From Bacillota bacterium (GTDB taxonomy: Bacteria; Bacillota; UBA4882; UBA8346): a stretch of DNA of 64,000 nt. The stretch spans positions 102,399 through 166,398 of the forward strand of contig JAEVYU010000005.1 of NCBI GenBank assembly GCA_023392595.1, in the 5' to 3' direction. Position 1 is the stretch's first letter; each line of letters starts with the position of its first letter. The notes beneath the pieces were generated by a model. It made no database searches, had not been told where the DNA came from, and saw nothing but the letters and a program-made list of their open reading frames with translations. Positions 7,791 through 17,307 of this stretch are shown here, in pieces. A program made the position numbers and the translations under genes.

Positions 7791-9664
7791 TAGAATCCAA
7801 AAAGGAATTGGAGGCTCTGCGGGAAAAGTGGAGCAAAGGATATGAAAATGAAAAATGCCGGATCTTAATCTGTGCCGGCACGGGTTGTGTTGCCAATGGC
7901 TCGTTGAAAGTTTATGAAGCTCTAAAAAAGAGTGTTGAAGCCAAAGGTAATTTCGTGTCTGTGGAGATGATGCTGGAAGACGGATGTTCGGGTACTACGG
8001 TAGTTACCAGTGGTTGCCATGGTTTTTGCGAAAAGGGACCGCTCGTAAGAATTGAACCTTCCGGTGTTCTTTATACCAAAGTGAAGGAAGAAGATGTGCC
8101 TGAGATCATCGAAGCATTGTCTTCCGGTAAATCTGTTGAGCGGTTGCTGTATCATGATCCGGCAAGCGGAGAGGCTTTTGCGGAAGAAATGAGTATTCCG
8201 TTTTATAAGCACCAAAACCGTAATACCCTAGAACATTGTGGCGCTATCGATCCCGAGGAGATCCGGGAGTATATTGCGAAAGACGGTTATGTTGCTCTTG
8301 CTAAGGTACTAACGGAGATGAAGCCGGAAGAAGTTTGTCAGGAAATGATTCGCTCCGGTCTGCGTGGCCGAGGCGGCGGAGGGTTCCCAACCGGTCGAAA
8401 ATGGGATTTGACGCGTATTGCAACAGGAACTAAAAAATATGTCATTTGTAACGGTGATGAAGGGGATCCCGGCGCATTCATGGATCGTAGTGTTATGGAG
8501 GGTGATCCTTTTAAGGTAATTGAGGGAATGGCGATTGCCGCTTTTTCAGTTGGAGCAGACGAAGGTTACATTTATGTGCGGGCCGAGTACCCCCTGGCAG
8601 TGCAACGACTGAGACTGGCTGTTGAATCAGCACGTGAAAACGGGCTTTTAGGTCAGAATATCTTGGGAACGGGCTTCAACTTTGACCTTCATATTAAAGA
8701 AGGAGCAGGCGCATTTGTTTGTGGTGAAGAAACCGCTTTAATGGCATCCATTGAGGGTCAAAGAGGAATGCCTCGCCCGAAGCCACCGTTTCCGGCTAAT
8801 GCAGGTCTCTGGGGCAAACCAACCTTGATCAATAATGTGGAGACTTATGCTAATGTACCACCGATTATGAGCAAAGGAGCCGGTTGGTTCTTAAGCTTCG
8901 GAACCGAGAAAAGTCCGGGAACCAAAACTTTCGCTTTAACCGGTAAGGTTGCCAATACGGGGCTTATCGAAGTACCGTTGGGTATCACTTTACGGGAGAT
9001 TGTATTTACAATTGGTGGCGGTATTCGAAACGGCAAGAAATTTAAAGCAGTCCAGATCGGTGGACCGTCCGGAGGATATCTTACCGAACAGCATTTAGAT
9101 ATGAAACTGGATTTTGACTCCTTAAGTTCAATTGGGGCCATGGTGGGTTCCGGCGGATTGGTGGTCATGGACGAAGACAACTGTATGGTGGAAATGGCGC
9201 GCTTCTTCATGAACTTTATCCAGAATGAGTCCTGTGGTAAATGTGTTCCCTGCCGTGAGGGCACCAAACGTTTGCTTGAAATTTTGGAACGGGCTGTCAA
9301 TGCTGAAGGAAAAATGGAAGATATCGATACGCTGGAAGATTTGGCACAGGTGATCAAGGACGCTTCTTTGTGCGGCTTGGGGAAGACAGCGCCAAATCCG
9401 GTATTGTCGATGCTGAAATATTTCAAAGATGAGTTTATCGCTCATGTAAGGGATAAGAAATGTCCGACGAAGGAATGTAAAGCTTTCGCCGGTTATAGTA
9501 TCGATCCGCAGCTTTGTAAGGGATGTAGTAAATGCAGCAAGGTATGCCCCGTTAAGGCTATCAGTGGAGAGATCAAGAAACCGTTTGTAATCGATAGTGA
9601 AAAATGCATTAAATGCGGCGCTTGTATGAATACTTGCCCATTTAAAGCTATCAAGGAGGGGTAA
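7787..9664 (+). CDS. hydB: Bifurcating hydrogenase subunit HydB1 (NuoF-like, FMN/NADH)
   Basis: 625 residues: an N-terminal thioredoxin-like [2Fe-2S] domain (CAGTGC, CHGFC), a NuoF core with FMN/NAD glycine-rich segments (GRGGGGFPTGRKW, GAGAFVCGEETAL), the [4Fe-4S] motif ESCGKCVPCREGTKR, and a C-terminal two-cluster ferredoxin (CKGCSKCSKVCP, CIKCGACMNTCP). This is the subunit that binds NAD(H) and where flavin-based bifurcation takes place. It keeps the CGEET acidic pair seen in NADH-specific NuoF; compare the paralog at 17786. AAGGAGG-type sites and short gaps tie it to its neighbours. Confidence 0.95.
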   Translation: MIESKKELEALREKWSKGYENEKCRILICAGTGCVANGSLKVYEALKKSVEAKGNFVSVEMMLEDGCSGTTVVTSGCHGFCEKGPLVRIEPSGVLYTKVKEEDVPEIIEALSSGKSVERLLYHDPASGEAFAEEMSIPFYKHQNRNTLEHCGAIDPEEIREYIAKDGYVALAKVLTEMKPEEVCQEMIRSGLRGRGGGGFPTGRKWDLTRIATGTKKYVICNGDEGDPGAFMDRSVMEGDPFKVIEGMAIAAFSVGADEGYIYVRAEYPLAVQRLRLAVESARENGLLGQNILGTGFNFDLHIKEGAGAFVCGEETALMASIEGQRGMPRPKPPFPANAGLWGKPTLINNVETYANVPPIMSKGAGWFLSFGTEKSPGTKTFALTGKVANTGLIEVPLGITLREIVFTIGGGIRNGKKFKAVQIGGPSGGYLTEQHLDMKLDFDSLSSIGAMVGSGGLVVMDEDNCMVEMARFFMNFIQNESCGKCVPCREGTKRLLEILERAVNAEGKMEDIDTLEDLAQVIKDASLCGLGKTAPNPVLSMLKYFKDEFIAHVRDKKCPTKECKAFAGYSIDPQLCKGCSKCSKVCPVKAISGEIKKPFVIDSEKCIKCGACMNTCPFKAIKEG

Positions 9665-9668
9665 GGAT

Positions 9669-11675
9669 ATGGATACTGTAATTATCGATAATCAAGTCGT
9701 AGAGATTAACGGCGCCAAAACTCTATTGGAACTAATCCGGAAAGCCGGGATTGACGTTCCAACATTTTGTTACAATTCTGAGCTAAGCATTTACGGTGCT
9801 TGCCGGATGTGTGTAGTAGAACAAGAAGGTCGGGGTGTTATGGCCTCATGTTCTACTCCTCCGGTACCCGGAATGAAAATTTTCACCAATAGCCCGCGGG
9901 TTCAACGGATTCGCCGGACTGTCCTTGAATTATTATTGGCCAATCATGACCGGGATTGTACTACCTGTGAAAAGAACGGTCATTGTAAATTACAGGAGTT
10001 GGCCAACCGTTACGGAGTTCGGAAGGTTCGTTTTGGAGAGCGCGATATTAAATTGCCAATTGATGATGCCGGGACTTCTATTGTTCGAAATCCTAATAAG
10101 TGCATTCTTTGCGGTGATTGTGTCCGGACTTGTTCTGAAGTCCAAGGCATTGGGATTTTGGACTTTACCAACCGTGGTTCAAAAGTCCAGGTTACACCCG
10201 CATTTGGCAAATCCATATCCGAGGTGGAGTGCGTCAATTGTGGCCAGTGCAGCGCAGTCTGCCCTACAGGCGCCCTCACCATTAAGTCTGAAGTCGATAA
10301 AGCCTGGGAGGCCATCAATCAAAAAGAGAAATTGGTTGTAGTCCAAGTGGCGCCAGCTGTCCGGGTTGCGCTCGGTGAAGAATTCGGTTTGCCGGCTGGT
10401 GAAATCGTTACCGGTAAAATGGTTGCTGCTTTGAAACGATTGGGTTTTGATAAGGTATTTGATACCGCCATTGCAGCAGACTTAACGATTATGGAGGAAG
10501 CAACTGAGTTTCTGGAACGGTTTAAAAAAGGAGACCGGTTACCGCAATTCACATCTTGTTGCCCGGCCTGGGTAAAATACGCTGAGCATAATGAGCCGGG
10601 GTACTTGGATAACTTGTCATCTTGCCGTTCGCCGCAACAAATGTTCGGTTCCATGGTAAAACGTTATTGGGCGAAAGAACTTGGTAAAGAGGCCAAAGAC
10701 ATTTTTGTTGTTTCAATTATGCCTTGTACGGCAAAGAAATTTGAGCGTACCAGGCCGGAATTGAGTACCGATGGTGTTCCTGACGTAGATTTGGTTCTTA
10801 CAACTCAGGAACTTGCGCAAATGATTCGTGAATCCGGTTTGGTATTTGATAATATTGAAACCGAAGCGTTTGATACCCCATTTGGGTTTGGCACCGGGGC
10901 CGGAGTTATCTTCGGGGCATCCGGTGGTGTAGCGGAAGCTTCACTTCGTGCCGCTTATGAGGCACTGACCGGCGAAGAACTGGAACAGGTCAATTTTGAA
11001 GCGGTTCGTGGATTTAAAGGCCTCAAGGAATTCAGTGTAATGATCAAAGGCAATGAGATTAAAGTCGCAGTTGTTCAGGGCTTGGCCAATGCCAAGAATC
11101 TGTTAACCAAAATTAAATCGGGAGAAGCAAAATATGATTTGATAGAAGTGATGGCTTGCCCCGGTGGGTGTATCGGGGGAGCCGGACAACCGATTGCGGC
11201 AACCACTGATATCAAAAAGGCGAGGGCGAAAGGGATTTATAATGCCGATAAACTTTCCCAACTTCGGAAATCTCAGGATAATCCGGTAGTGGCTAAGTTC
11301 TATGATAAATGGCTTAAAAAACCCAACAGCGAAGAAGCGCATCATAGCTTGCATACTCATTATGCCAATCGTGCCAGAATTACCGGTGAAGATATCGAAA
11401 TTTTGAAGAGTGAACAAAACAACAAAATGGATATCGCAGTTTGTGTAGGTACTTGTTGTTACCTGAACGGTTCTTATGATACCCTTAAAGAGTTCACTCG
11501 TCAGGCCGATGAAGCCGGAGTCAAAGATAAAGTCAATCTTCATGCCACATTTTGTTTGGAAAGTTGTAAGCAAAGCCCATCCATCCGGATTAATGAAGAA
11601 GTGATTGATGGAGTTTCGGCTGACAAAGTCTCTAAAGTTTTTAAAGACAAGGTATTGAATAAGTTAGGGAAATAA
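9669..11675 (+). CDS. hydA: Bifurcating [FeFe]-hydrogenase catalytic subunit HydA1, with fused C-terminal [2Fe-2S] domain
   Basis: 668 residues. From the N-terminus: a plant-type [2Fe-2S] domain (CYNSELSIYGACRMC), a His/Cys [4Fe-4S] motif (HDRDCTTCEKNGHC), a two-cluster ferredoxin (CILCGDC, CVNCGQCSAVCP), the H-cluster domain with TSCCPAW at 295, MPCTAKKFE at 351 and MACPGGC at 495, the small subunit-like tail, and from about 587 a thioredoxin-like [2Fe-2S] domain (CVGTCC, CLESC). All catalytic cysteines are present. Cytoplasmic H2 production with HydB1/HydC1 is expected. The extra C-terminal domain is a separate gene in the second operon. Confidence 0.95.
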   Translation: MDTVIIDNQVVEINGAKTLLELIRKAGIDVPTFCYNSELSIYGACRMCVVEQEGRGVMASCSTPPVPGMKIFTNSPRVQRIRRTVLELLLANHDRDCTTCEKNGHCKLQELANRYGVRKVRFGERDIKLPIDDAGTSIVRNPNKCILCGDCVRTCSEVQGIGILDFTNRGSKVQVTPAFGKSISEVECVNCGQCSAVCPTGALTIKSEVDKAWEAINQKEKLVVVQVAPAVRVALGEEFGLPAGEIVTGKMVAALKRLGFDKVFDTAIAADLTIMEEATEFLERFKKGDRLPQFTSCCPAWVKYAEHNEPGYLDNLSSCRSPQQMFGSMVKRYWAKELGKEAKDIFVVSIMPCTAKKFERTRPELSTDGVPDVDLVLTTQELAQMIRESGLVFDNIETEAFDTPFGFGTGAGVIFGASGGVAEASLRAAYEALTGEELEQVNFEAVRGFKGLKEFSVMIKGNEIKVAVVQGLANAKNLLTKIKSGEAKYDLIEVMACPGGCIGGAGQPIAATTDIKKARAKGIYNADKLSQLRKSQDNPVVAKFYDKWLKKPNSEEAHHSLHTHYANRARITGEDIEILKSEQNNKMDIAVCVGTCCYLNGSYDTLKEFTRQADEAGVKDKVNLHATFCLESCKQSPSIRINEEVIDGVSADKVSKVFKDKVLNKLGK

Positions 11676-11696
11676 ATAGCTAGCTAAGGAGTCAGA

Positions 11697-11830
11697 ATTA
11701 GAAACCAGAAGTCGGGAAACGGGGACCGGTTTGGAGATAGCCAGCACGATGTCTGAATTATACCGAAGGTGTAGCAGATTGCGATGGATATTTCCGAATA
11801 CGATTCCTGGTTTCCGGCTTTTGGTTTTTT
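11697..11830 (+). repeat. Inverted repeat with ~19-bp arms between hydA1 and rex1
   Basis: AAACCAGAAGTCGG-GAAAC at the left end is matched by GTTTCCGGCTTTTGGTTT at the right end, in inverted orientation and around 90 bp apart, and ends in a T run. It may act as a terminator for hydCBA or be the remnant of a small non-autonomous element. Confidence 0.5.
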
Positions 11831-11857
11831 ACTTTGTCAAAAAAGCGGGTGATCGTT

Positions 11858-12490
11858 TTGAGTGAATCCATGATTCAGGTTCCGAAATTTACCTTAAAAC
11901 GCCTGCCTCATTATTACCGGTTTGTGTGTGAATATGCCGAGCGTGGATTGGAATATGTTTCCTCCGAAGAGATGGCAAAAGCTGTCCAAATCAATGCTGT
12001 CCAAATTCGCAGAGATTTAATGCTTTTTGACGCTCTGGGTACACCGGGTGTTGGTTATCATGTCGAGGAATTAAAAAATAACTTGGAAGAAATCCTGGGA
12101 CTCAAGAATGTGAATGAAGCCGTTTTAATTGGAGTTGGGAAATTGGGCCGCGCGATGGTCGATTATCCCGGTTTTAAGCGTTATGGACTTCGTATTGTAG
12201 CCTTATTGGATAATGATCCTGGCGTGATAGGGACCAAGATCAATGGTTGCCAAATATTTGCGATATCAGAACTTGATCATATTGTTGGACGCCTTAATAT
12301 CAGGGTAGGTATCATTACTGTACCGGCCCCTTCAGCTCAAAACGCTGCCGATCAAGTGATTGATTCGGGCATTAAGGCCATTTGGAATTTTGCGCCGGTT
12401 TTGATTCGGGTCCCAGATGATGTAGTTGTTCGTAATGAAGATTTAGCTGTGGGGCTGGCTACGTTATGCCATTTTATTGCTGGGAAATGA
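11858..12490 (+). CDS. rex: Redox-sensing repressor Rex (copy 1)
   Basis: 210 residues: an N-terminal winged helix (KFTLKRLPHYYRFVCEY, IRRDLMLFDALG) and a Rossmann domain with GVGKLGRAM, then LLDNDPGVIG. Rex binds DNA when NAD+ prevails and is released by NADH. The start is TTG 11858 because AGCGGGTGATC lies 8 nt upstream, giving the usual family length; an upstream TTG at 11834 has no such site. Unusual points: Lys replaces Asn in the GxGNLG motif, and the recognition-helix region (RRDLMLFDALGTPG) departs from the usual RKDLSYFG-FG form kept by Rex2. It lies between hydA1 and adhE, whose promoter carries Rex operators. Confidence 0.92.
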   Translation: MSESMIQVPKFTLKRLPHYYRFVCEYAERGLEYVSSEEMAKAVQINAVQIRRDLMLFDALGTPGVGYHVEELKNNLEEILGLKNVNEAVLIGVGKLGRAMVDYPGFKRYGLRIVALLDNDPGVIGTKINGCQIFAISELDHIVGRLNIRVGIITVPAPSAQNAADQVIDSGIKAIWNFAPVLIRVPDDVVVRNEDLAVGLATLCHFIAGK

Positions 12491-12620
12491 ATGAATTTTT
12501 AAATGTTGCATCGGCAGTCATAGGTATGTCTCTAAAGATTCCATCGTTTCTTTCCATTTTGATTGGGCCCAGTATTAAAGAAGGCTTATGTATGAAATTT
12601 CATAGAGTTTTTATTACACT

Positions 12621-12638
12621 TTGTAAAAAATTTCACAA
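12621..12638. promoter_or_regulatory. Rex-like operator upstream of adhE promoter
   Basis: TTGTAAAAAATTTCACAA: one mismatch from TTGTGAA-N4-TTCACAA. It ends 6 bp before the -35 element. Confidence 0.7.
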
Positions 12639-12644
12639 ACATTC

Positions 12645-12673
12645 TTTACAAAAATATCAATCTAGGGTACAAT
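12645..12673 (+). promoter_or_regulatory. adhE promoter
   Basis: TTTACA, 17 bp, TACAAT. It is bracketed by Rex operators on both sides, about 170 bp before the adhE start. Confidence 0.6.
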
Positions 12674-12707
12674 AAAGTCAGACAAGAAGTTATTTTTTTA
12701 ACAATGA

Positions 12708-12725
12708 TTGTTAAAAATTTAACAA
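12708..12725. promoter_or_regulatory. Rex operator downstream of adhE promoter
   Basis: TTGTTAA-AAAT-TTAACAA with perfect arms, located in the transcribed leader of adhE. The two half-site spellings (TTGTGAA upstream, TTGTTAA here) occur at the same promoter. Confidence 0.82.
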
Positions 12726-12843
12726 ATGAAGTATTGCCGCATATCATAGTTGAGGATGTACATATTATTGAGAGCCTGATGAATTTGGTTTTATCAATGG
12801 ATATCAAGGTCTTGCCAGAGTCAAATAAAAGGAGGTTTGAACG

Positions 12844-15450
12844 ATGGAGAAAAAAGAATTGACGAAACAGGTAAATCCGGATGGAAAAGCCGATGCCAGT
12901 CGGCAGGTTGACGAATTGGTACAGCGCGCAATGATAGCCAGGGACAAATTTATGAGCTATGATCAACAAAAAATTGATGCCATTGTAAAAGCAATGGCCC
13001 TGGCCGGAATCGACAAACATATGGAATTGGCCAGACAAGCGGTAGATGAAACCGGTATGGGTGTCTATGAAGATAAAATTACCAAAAATCTCTTTTCTAC
13101 TGAAGAAGTCTATCATAATATTAAAAATGAAAAAACAGTGGGATTAATCGAAGAGAATGTGGAAGAAGGATTTATGAAAGTGGCGGAACCCATCGGCGTG
13201 ATCGCCGGAGTCACTCCGGTAACCAATCCTACTTCCACCACGATGTTTAAAAGCTTAATCAGTGTAAAGACCCGGAATCCAATTATTTTTAGCTTTCATC
13301 CCAAAGCCATCAAATCAAGTATTGCTGCGGCTAAAGTAATGCTGGAAGCGGCAGTTGCTGCAGGGGCTCCTGAAAATTGTATTGGATGGATTGAAAAACC
13401 TTCCATTGAAGCAACTAATCTTTTAATGAATCATTCTGGAATCAGTATTGTCTTGGCAACCGGAGGGACTAACATGGTGCAAGCCGCTTATTCATGTGGG
13501 AAACCGGCGTTGGGTGTCGGTCCTGGGAATGTACCTTGCTACATTGAAAAAACTGCCAATATCAAACGGGCTGTAACCGACTTAATTTTAAGCAAAACTT
13601 TTGATAACGGCACAATTTGTGCTTCTGAGCAGTCGGTAGTTGTAGATAGAGAAGTCGCTGAAAAAGTTAAATCCTTAATGACTGAGTATGGTTGCTACTT
13701 CCTAAAACCTGATGAGATTGACCGTTTATCGAAGGTAGCTATTGATTCAACCCATGATTGTATGAATGCCGTGGTTGTAGGGCAACCGGCGACTAAAATT
13801 GCAGAGATTGCCGGAATAAAAGCCCCCTCCCACACAAAGATTTTAGTGGCGGAGCTTGAAGGAGTCGGACCGGAATATCCGCTTTCCCGGGAAAAACTCA
13901 GTCCTATTTTGGCCTTTTATGTAGTTGAAGATTATCACGAAGGAATCAAACGCTGCGAGCAAATTACTGAATTCGGGGGACTCGGGCATTCGGCAGTGCT
14001 CCATTCGGAAAATGAAGCAATAATTGATGAATTTGCAAACCGTTTGCGCACCGGCCGTTTATTAATCAATTCACCATCCTCCCACGGAGCTATCGGAGAT
14101 CTTTATAATACCAATACACCTTCGTTGACGCTGGGCTGCGGCTCGATGGGCCATAATTCAACCACCGATAATGTCAGTGTCCGGAATCTCCTTAACATCA
14201 AGCGGGTCGCCCTCCGGCGTGACCGGATGAAATGGTTCAAGGTTCCGCCCAAGATTTATTTTGAGTATGGGTCATTACAATATTTGAGTAAGATCAAAGG
14301 CAAGAAAGCTTTCATTGTCACGGATCCATATATGGTAAAATTGAACTTCGCCGATAAGGTAACCTATCAATTAGAAAAAGTCGGGATTGATTATCGGATC
14401 TTTTCCGATGTGGAACCGGATCCTTCAGTGGAAACGGTGATGAATGGAGTTAAGGAGCTCAATACCTATCAGCCGGATTTAATCATTGCGCTTGGTGGTG
14501 GCTCGGCCATTGATGCCGCGAAAGGGATGTGGTTATTCTACGAACATCCTGAAACTGAATTCGAGTCTTTGCGATTAAAATTTGCCGATATCCGTAAACG
14601 AGCCTTCAAATTCCCGGATTTGGGAAAGAAAGCTACTTTTGTGGCGATACCGACAACTTCCGGTACAGGTTCCGAAGTAACCGCATTTGCTGTCATTACC
14701 GATAAAAAGAGAAATATTAAATATCCATTGGCTGATTATGAGCTAACCCCGGATATAGCAATCATTGACCCGGAACTGGTGCTGTCAGTTCCCCAGTCGG
14801 TTACGGCAGACACCGGAATGGATGTTTTAACCCACGCGCTAGAGGCCTATGTATCGGTAATGGCCTCCGATTATACCGACGCGTTGGCCGAAAAAGCGGT
14901 TAAACTGGTTTTTGAATATTTACCAAGGGCCTATAAAGACGGCCACGATAAAGTAGCCCGGGAAAAAATGCATAATGCTTCCTGTATTGCCGGGATGGCT
15001 TTTACGAACGCTTTCTTAGGAGTAAATCATGGCATGGCCCATATTTTAGGCGGAAAGTTTCATATTCCCCACGGCCGGGCCAATGCGATATTGTTACCCT
15101 ATGTGATTCAGTATAATGCTCAACCGCCGACAAAATTTGCGGCTTTTCCACAGTATGAATATCCGATGGCCGGTGAAAGGTATGCTGCGATTGCAAAAAT
15201 GTTAGGGCTTCCCGCTTCAACCACTCAGGAAGGAGTCACCAGTTTGGTGAATGCTATTAAGGATTTAATGAAGCAGATCAATATCCCGTTAACTTTGGCT
15301 GAAGCAGGTGTCAATGCTAAAGCCTTTGAAAAAGAATTGCGGGAGATGGCTGATATCGCATTCAATGACCAAACCACTGGCACCAATCCAAGGATGCCGT
15401 TGGTTTCGGAGATTGAAGCCATTTATCGGGAAGCTTTCGGAAAGTCCTAA
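12844..15450 (+). CDS. adhE: Bifunctional acetaldehyde/alcohol dehydrogenase AdhE
   Basis: 868 residues, full length. The N-terminal CoA-dependent aldehyde dehydrogenase half has its catalytic Cys259 in NGTICASEQS; the C-terminal iron-dependent alcohol dehydrogenase half has GGGSAIDAAKG and the metal ligands in GMDVLTHALEAY and HGMAHILGGKFHIPHGRAN. It reduces acetyl-CoA to acetaldehyde and then to ethanol with two NADH, as filamentous spirosomes in the cytoplasm. AAAGGAGG lies upstream of the ATG. Two Rex operators around its promoter indicate induction at high NADH, in parallel with the hydrogenases. Confidence 0.97.
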   Translation: MEKKELTKQVNPDGKADASRQVDELVQRAMIARDKFMSYDQQKIDAIVKAMALAGIDKHMELARQAVDETGMGVYEDKITKNLFSTEEVYHNIKNEKTVGLIEENVEEGFMKVAEPIGVIAGVTPVTNPTSTTMFKSLISVKTRNPIIFSFHPKAIKSSIAAAKVMLEAAVAAGAPENCIGWIEKPSIEATNLLMNHSGISIVLATGGTNMVQAAYSCGKPALGVGPGNVPCYIEKTANIKRAVTDLILSKTFDNGTICASEQSVVVDREVAEKVKSLMTEYGCYFLKPDEIDRLSKVAIDSTHDCMNAVVVGQPATKIAEIAGIKAPSHTKILVAELEGVGPEYPLSREKLSPILAFYVVEDYHEGIKRCEQITEFGGLGHSAVLHSENEAIIDEFANRLRTGRLLINSPSSHGAIGDLYNTNTPSLTLGCGSMGHNSTTDNVSVRNLLNIKRVALRRDRMKWFKVPPKIYFEYGSLQYLSKIKGKKAFIVTDPYMVKLNFADKVTYQLEKVGIDYRIFSDVEPDPSVETVMNGVKELNTYQPDLIIALGGGSAIDAAKGMWLFYEHPETEFESLRLKFADIRKRAFKFPDLGKKATFVAIPTTSGTGSEVTAFAVITDKKRNIKYPLADYELTPDIAIIDPELVLSVPQSVTADTGMDVLTHALEAYVSVMASDYTDALAEKAVKLVFEYLPRAYKDGHDKVAREKMHNASCIAGMAFTNAFLGVNHGMAHILGGKFHIPHGRANAILLPYVIQYNAQPPTKFAAFPQYEYPMAGERYAAIAKMLGLPASTTQEGVTSLVNAIKDLMKQINIPLTLAEAGVNAKAFEKELREMADIAFNDQTTGTNPRMPLVSEIEAIYREAFGKS

Positions 15451-15556
15451 GCGGAATCAATTTTTTAGTACAAAATGATGGACGTTTTAATCTGAGGTAT
15501 CGATTCTCGATGGGGTTTTTGTATCAAAGCAAACGGGGTGTTTAAAAAGTTTCGTC

Positions 15557-15599
15557 AACTCAAAGTTCCTGTCTGGTAGGAATTTTGAGTTGTTTTTTA
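15557..15599 (+). terminator. Intrinsic terminator after adhE
   Basis: AACTCAAAGTTCC pairs with GGAATTTTGAGTT across a 9-nt loop, followed by GTTTTTT. It lies 107 bp beyond adhE. Confidence 0.85.
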
Positions 15600-15614
15600 T
15601 AGAAGGATGAAAAA

Positions 15615-16337
15615 ATGGAGGACAACATGGAGCCGAAAATTTTATTTATTAATTTTAAAAGCGATGAGGCTCAAGAATGTATTCAATATGTAAAGGATAA
15701 TCTGGAAGTGAAAGTCGATTGTCAATTTTGCAGTATTGAAGAATGTGAAAGAAAAATGTTCAACATTGGTCCGGAATTGGTTTTTATCGATATTGATTTA
15801 GAAAATCATCAACTTTCCGAAATCGTTCATAAGATCAAAGCCTATTCGGAGCAGGCGAGAATTATTTGGGTAGCTGGTCAGTCCAACCAGGCTGGAGAAG
15901 CGTTTGACATGGGAATAAACGATTATATTGTAAGGCCTTTGAAACATCAAAGGATATTCCAATCTATTCTTCGGTTATTAAAAGTAAGCGAAAAATCAAT
16001 ACCGGAAATTATCACCATTTGGGAAACTGATCGGTTTGTCGTTTTAAGGCCCGAAGAAATCATTTACTGCTACACAACGGATCGAAAAACTACCATCAAA
16101 ACCAAAGATAGGGAATATTTCAGCATGAACACTTTGGCCAGTTTTGAACAAAAACTTGGGAAATGTGGTTTTTTTCGGACCCATAAGAGTTTTTTGGTAA
16201 ATCATAATTATATCAAAGAAATTGTACCATGGTTCAATCATACCTATAATTTAGTGATGAATTATTATGAGCACGACGAAGTACCTGTTAGCCGTACCTA
16301 TTTAAAAGAGTTTAAACAGCGGATGGGTATTGAATAG
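15615..16337 (+). CDS. Response regulator with LytTR DNA-binding domain
   Basis: 240 residues. The N-terminal half has a CheY-like fold (FIDIDLENHQ at the expected phospho-Asp, and DYIVRPL before the last helix). The C-terminal half is a LytTR domain (FVVLRPEEIIYCYT, FFRTHKSFLVNHNYIKEI). No histidine kinase is adjacent. ATG 15615 has AAGGA 7 nt upstream; an in-frame ATG at 15627 preceded by GGAGG is the alternative. It is convergent with the next gene with no gap. LytTR regulators often bind paired TAC-rich repeats; I saw none convincing nearby. Confidence 0.88.
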   Translation: MEDNMEPKILFINFKSDEAQECIQYVKDNLEVKVDCQFCSIEECERKMFNIGPELVFIDIDLENHQLSEIVHKIKAYSEQARIIWVAGQSNQAGEAFDMGINDYIVRPLKHQRIFQSILRLLKVSEKSIPEIITIWETDRFVVLRPEEIIYCYTTDRKTTIKTKDREYFSMNTLASFEQKLGKCGFFRTHKSFLVNHNYIKEIVPWFNHTYNLVMNYYEHDEVPVSRTYLKEFKQRMGIE

Positions 16338-16910
16338 TTAAATCTCAACCAGGGTCGGCAGGTGTCCGGTTGCCGGTAAAAATTTATTGATGAGATCGGA
16401 GGTTTTGATTTTTAGACTGGAAGTGTTGATGCAAGGGTGACATCCGATATATTCCAGATTTAAAACTTCTTTATCAATCAGTAACTTAACATAATGATGA
16501 TGATCATTCATTAATCCCAATACACTGACAGAACCAGGCGTGATATTCAAATATTTTTTCATATAGGTAGCATCGGCAAAGGACAAGCGGGATGAATGAA
16601 TCTGTCTGGACAGATCCTTCGTTTGCAACTTTTTATGGCCCGATATCATGAATAGGTAAAAATCCGTTTTTGCTGAATTGCACAGGAAAAGGTTTTTGCA
16701 GATTTGGATTTTCAGGATCATTTCAACTTCGTGGCATACTTCAATGGATGCAGTGGGTTCATGGTCCAGGCGAAGATAGGGAATTTGCAGTTTATCGAGT
16801 AAAGTATAGACGGCCATCTCCTTTTGAAGACGGTTATTATCCTCGGGCCGGTTTGTGTAAATTGTCGGATTAATTTTGATAGTTTCATAATACCTCTTAT
16901 TTGTTATCAT
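16338..16910 (-). CDS. Prolyl-tRNA deacylase-like protein (YbaK/ProX family)
   Basis: 190 residues. The core from about residue 33 (VYTLLDKLQIPYLRLDHEP through SVLGLMNDHHHYVKLLIDKEV) matches the YbaK/ProX editing domain, which hydrolyses mischarged Ala-tRNA(Pro) or Cys-tRNA(Pro). The catalytic-type Lys lies in LFLCNSAKTDFYLFMI. The first ~30 residues are not family-like and no good ribosome binding site precedes the ATG at 16910, so the start is uncertain. The fourth base-level feature of note is that its stop codon abuts the convergent LytTR gene. Confidence 0.8.
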   Translation of the reverse strand: MITNKRYYETIKINPTIYTNRPEDNNRLQKEMAVYTLLDKLQIPYLRLDHEPTASIEVCHEVEMILKIQICKNLFLCNSAKTDFYLFMISGHKKLQTKDLSRQIHSSRLSFADATYMKKYLNITPGSVSVLGLMNDHHHYVKLLIDKEVLNLEYIGCHPCINTSSLKIKTSDLINKFLPATGHLPTLVEI

Positions 16911-17187
16911 GATAATCTAGGGAGCGAATATATCTGTTCAAATTTAAAATCTATTATATGCCTCCTTCAAACCAAACACAATAATCGTCTTCGTTAGTGA
17001 AGGGGTTTCCCGAAAAAAATCGTTCAACCGTGATTGCTATGATTTGCCCATATCGTTCCCAACATTTCAGAAATCTCAACGGTGCATCAAATTTTTCCGG
17101 TTCTACAACTTATAATTCACTTTTTGCATTTTAGTTTTTAAATAAAGCATTTCGTTCCTAAATAATTGCAAATTAAAATAACAAAGA
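16911..17187. other. Intergenic region upstream of the second hydrogenase operon
   Basis: No gene seen. The left part is the untranslated side of the ProX-like gene. From about 17145 begins the ~65-bp stretch shared almost exactly with the promoter at 30099-30175 on the other strand. Confidence 0.6.
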
Positions 17188-17215
17188 TTGTTATTTATTT
17201 GACAAAGTTTATAAT
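17188..17215 (+). promoter_or_regulatory. Rex-controlled promoter of hydCBA operon 2
   Basis: TTGTTA (17188-17193), 16 bp, TATAAT (17210-17215), overlapped by a Rex-like operator TTGTTATTTATTTGACAA at 17188-17205. The operator occupies the -35 element and spacer, so a bound repressor would exclude RNA polymerase. The same layout recurs at 25371-25398 and 30099-30126 on the other strand. Confidence 0.78.
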
Positions 17216-17307
17216 AAAAGATAACAAGATACAAGTCCAAAATGGCCAATGGTGTGTACATTTGTTGATCTTTATTAATCCAAAAATTTTGAAATAGGGG
17301 ATGTTCA

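Noticed and set aside
8845..9426. 193-codon antisense frame within hydB1
   Set aside because: Shadow of the conserved coding sequence; no ribosome binding site or likeness to known proteins.
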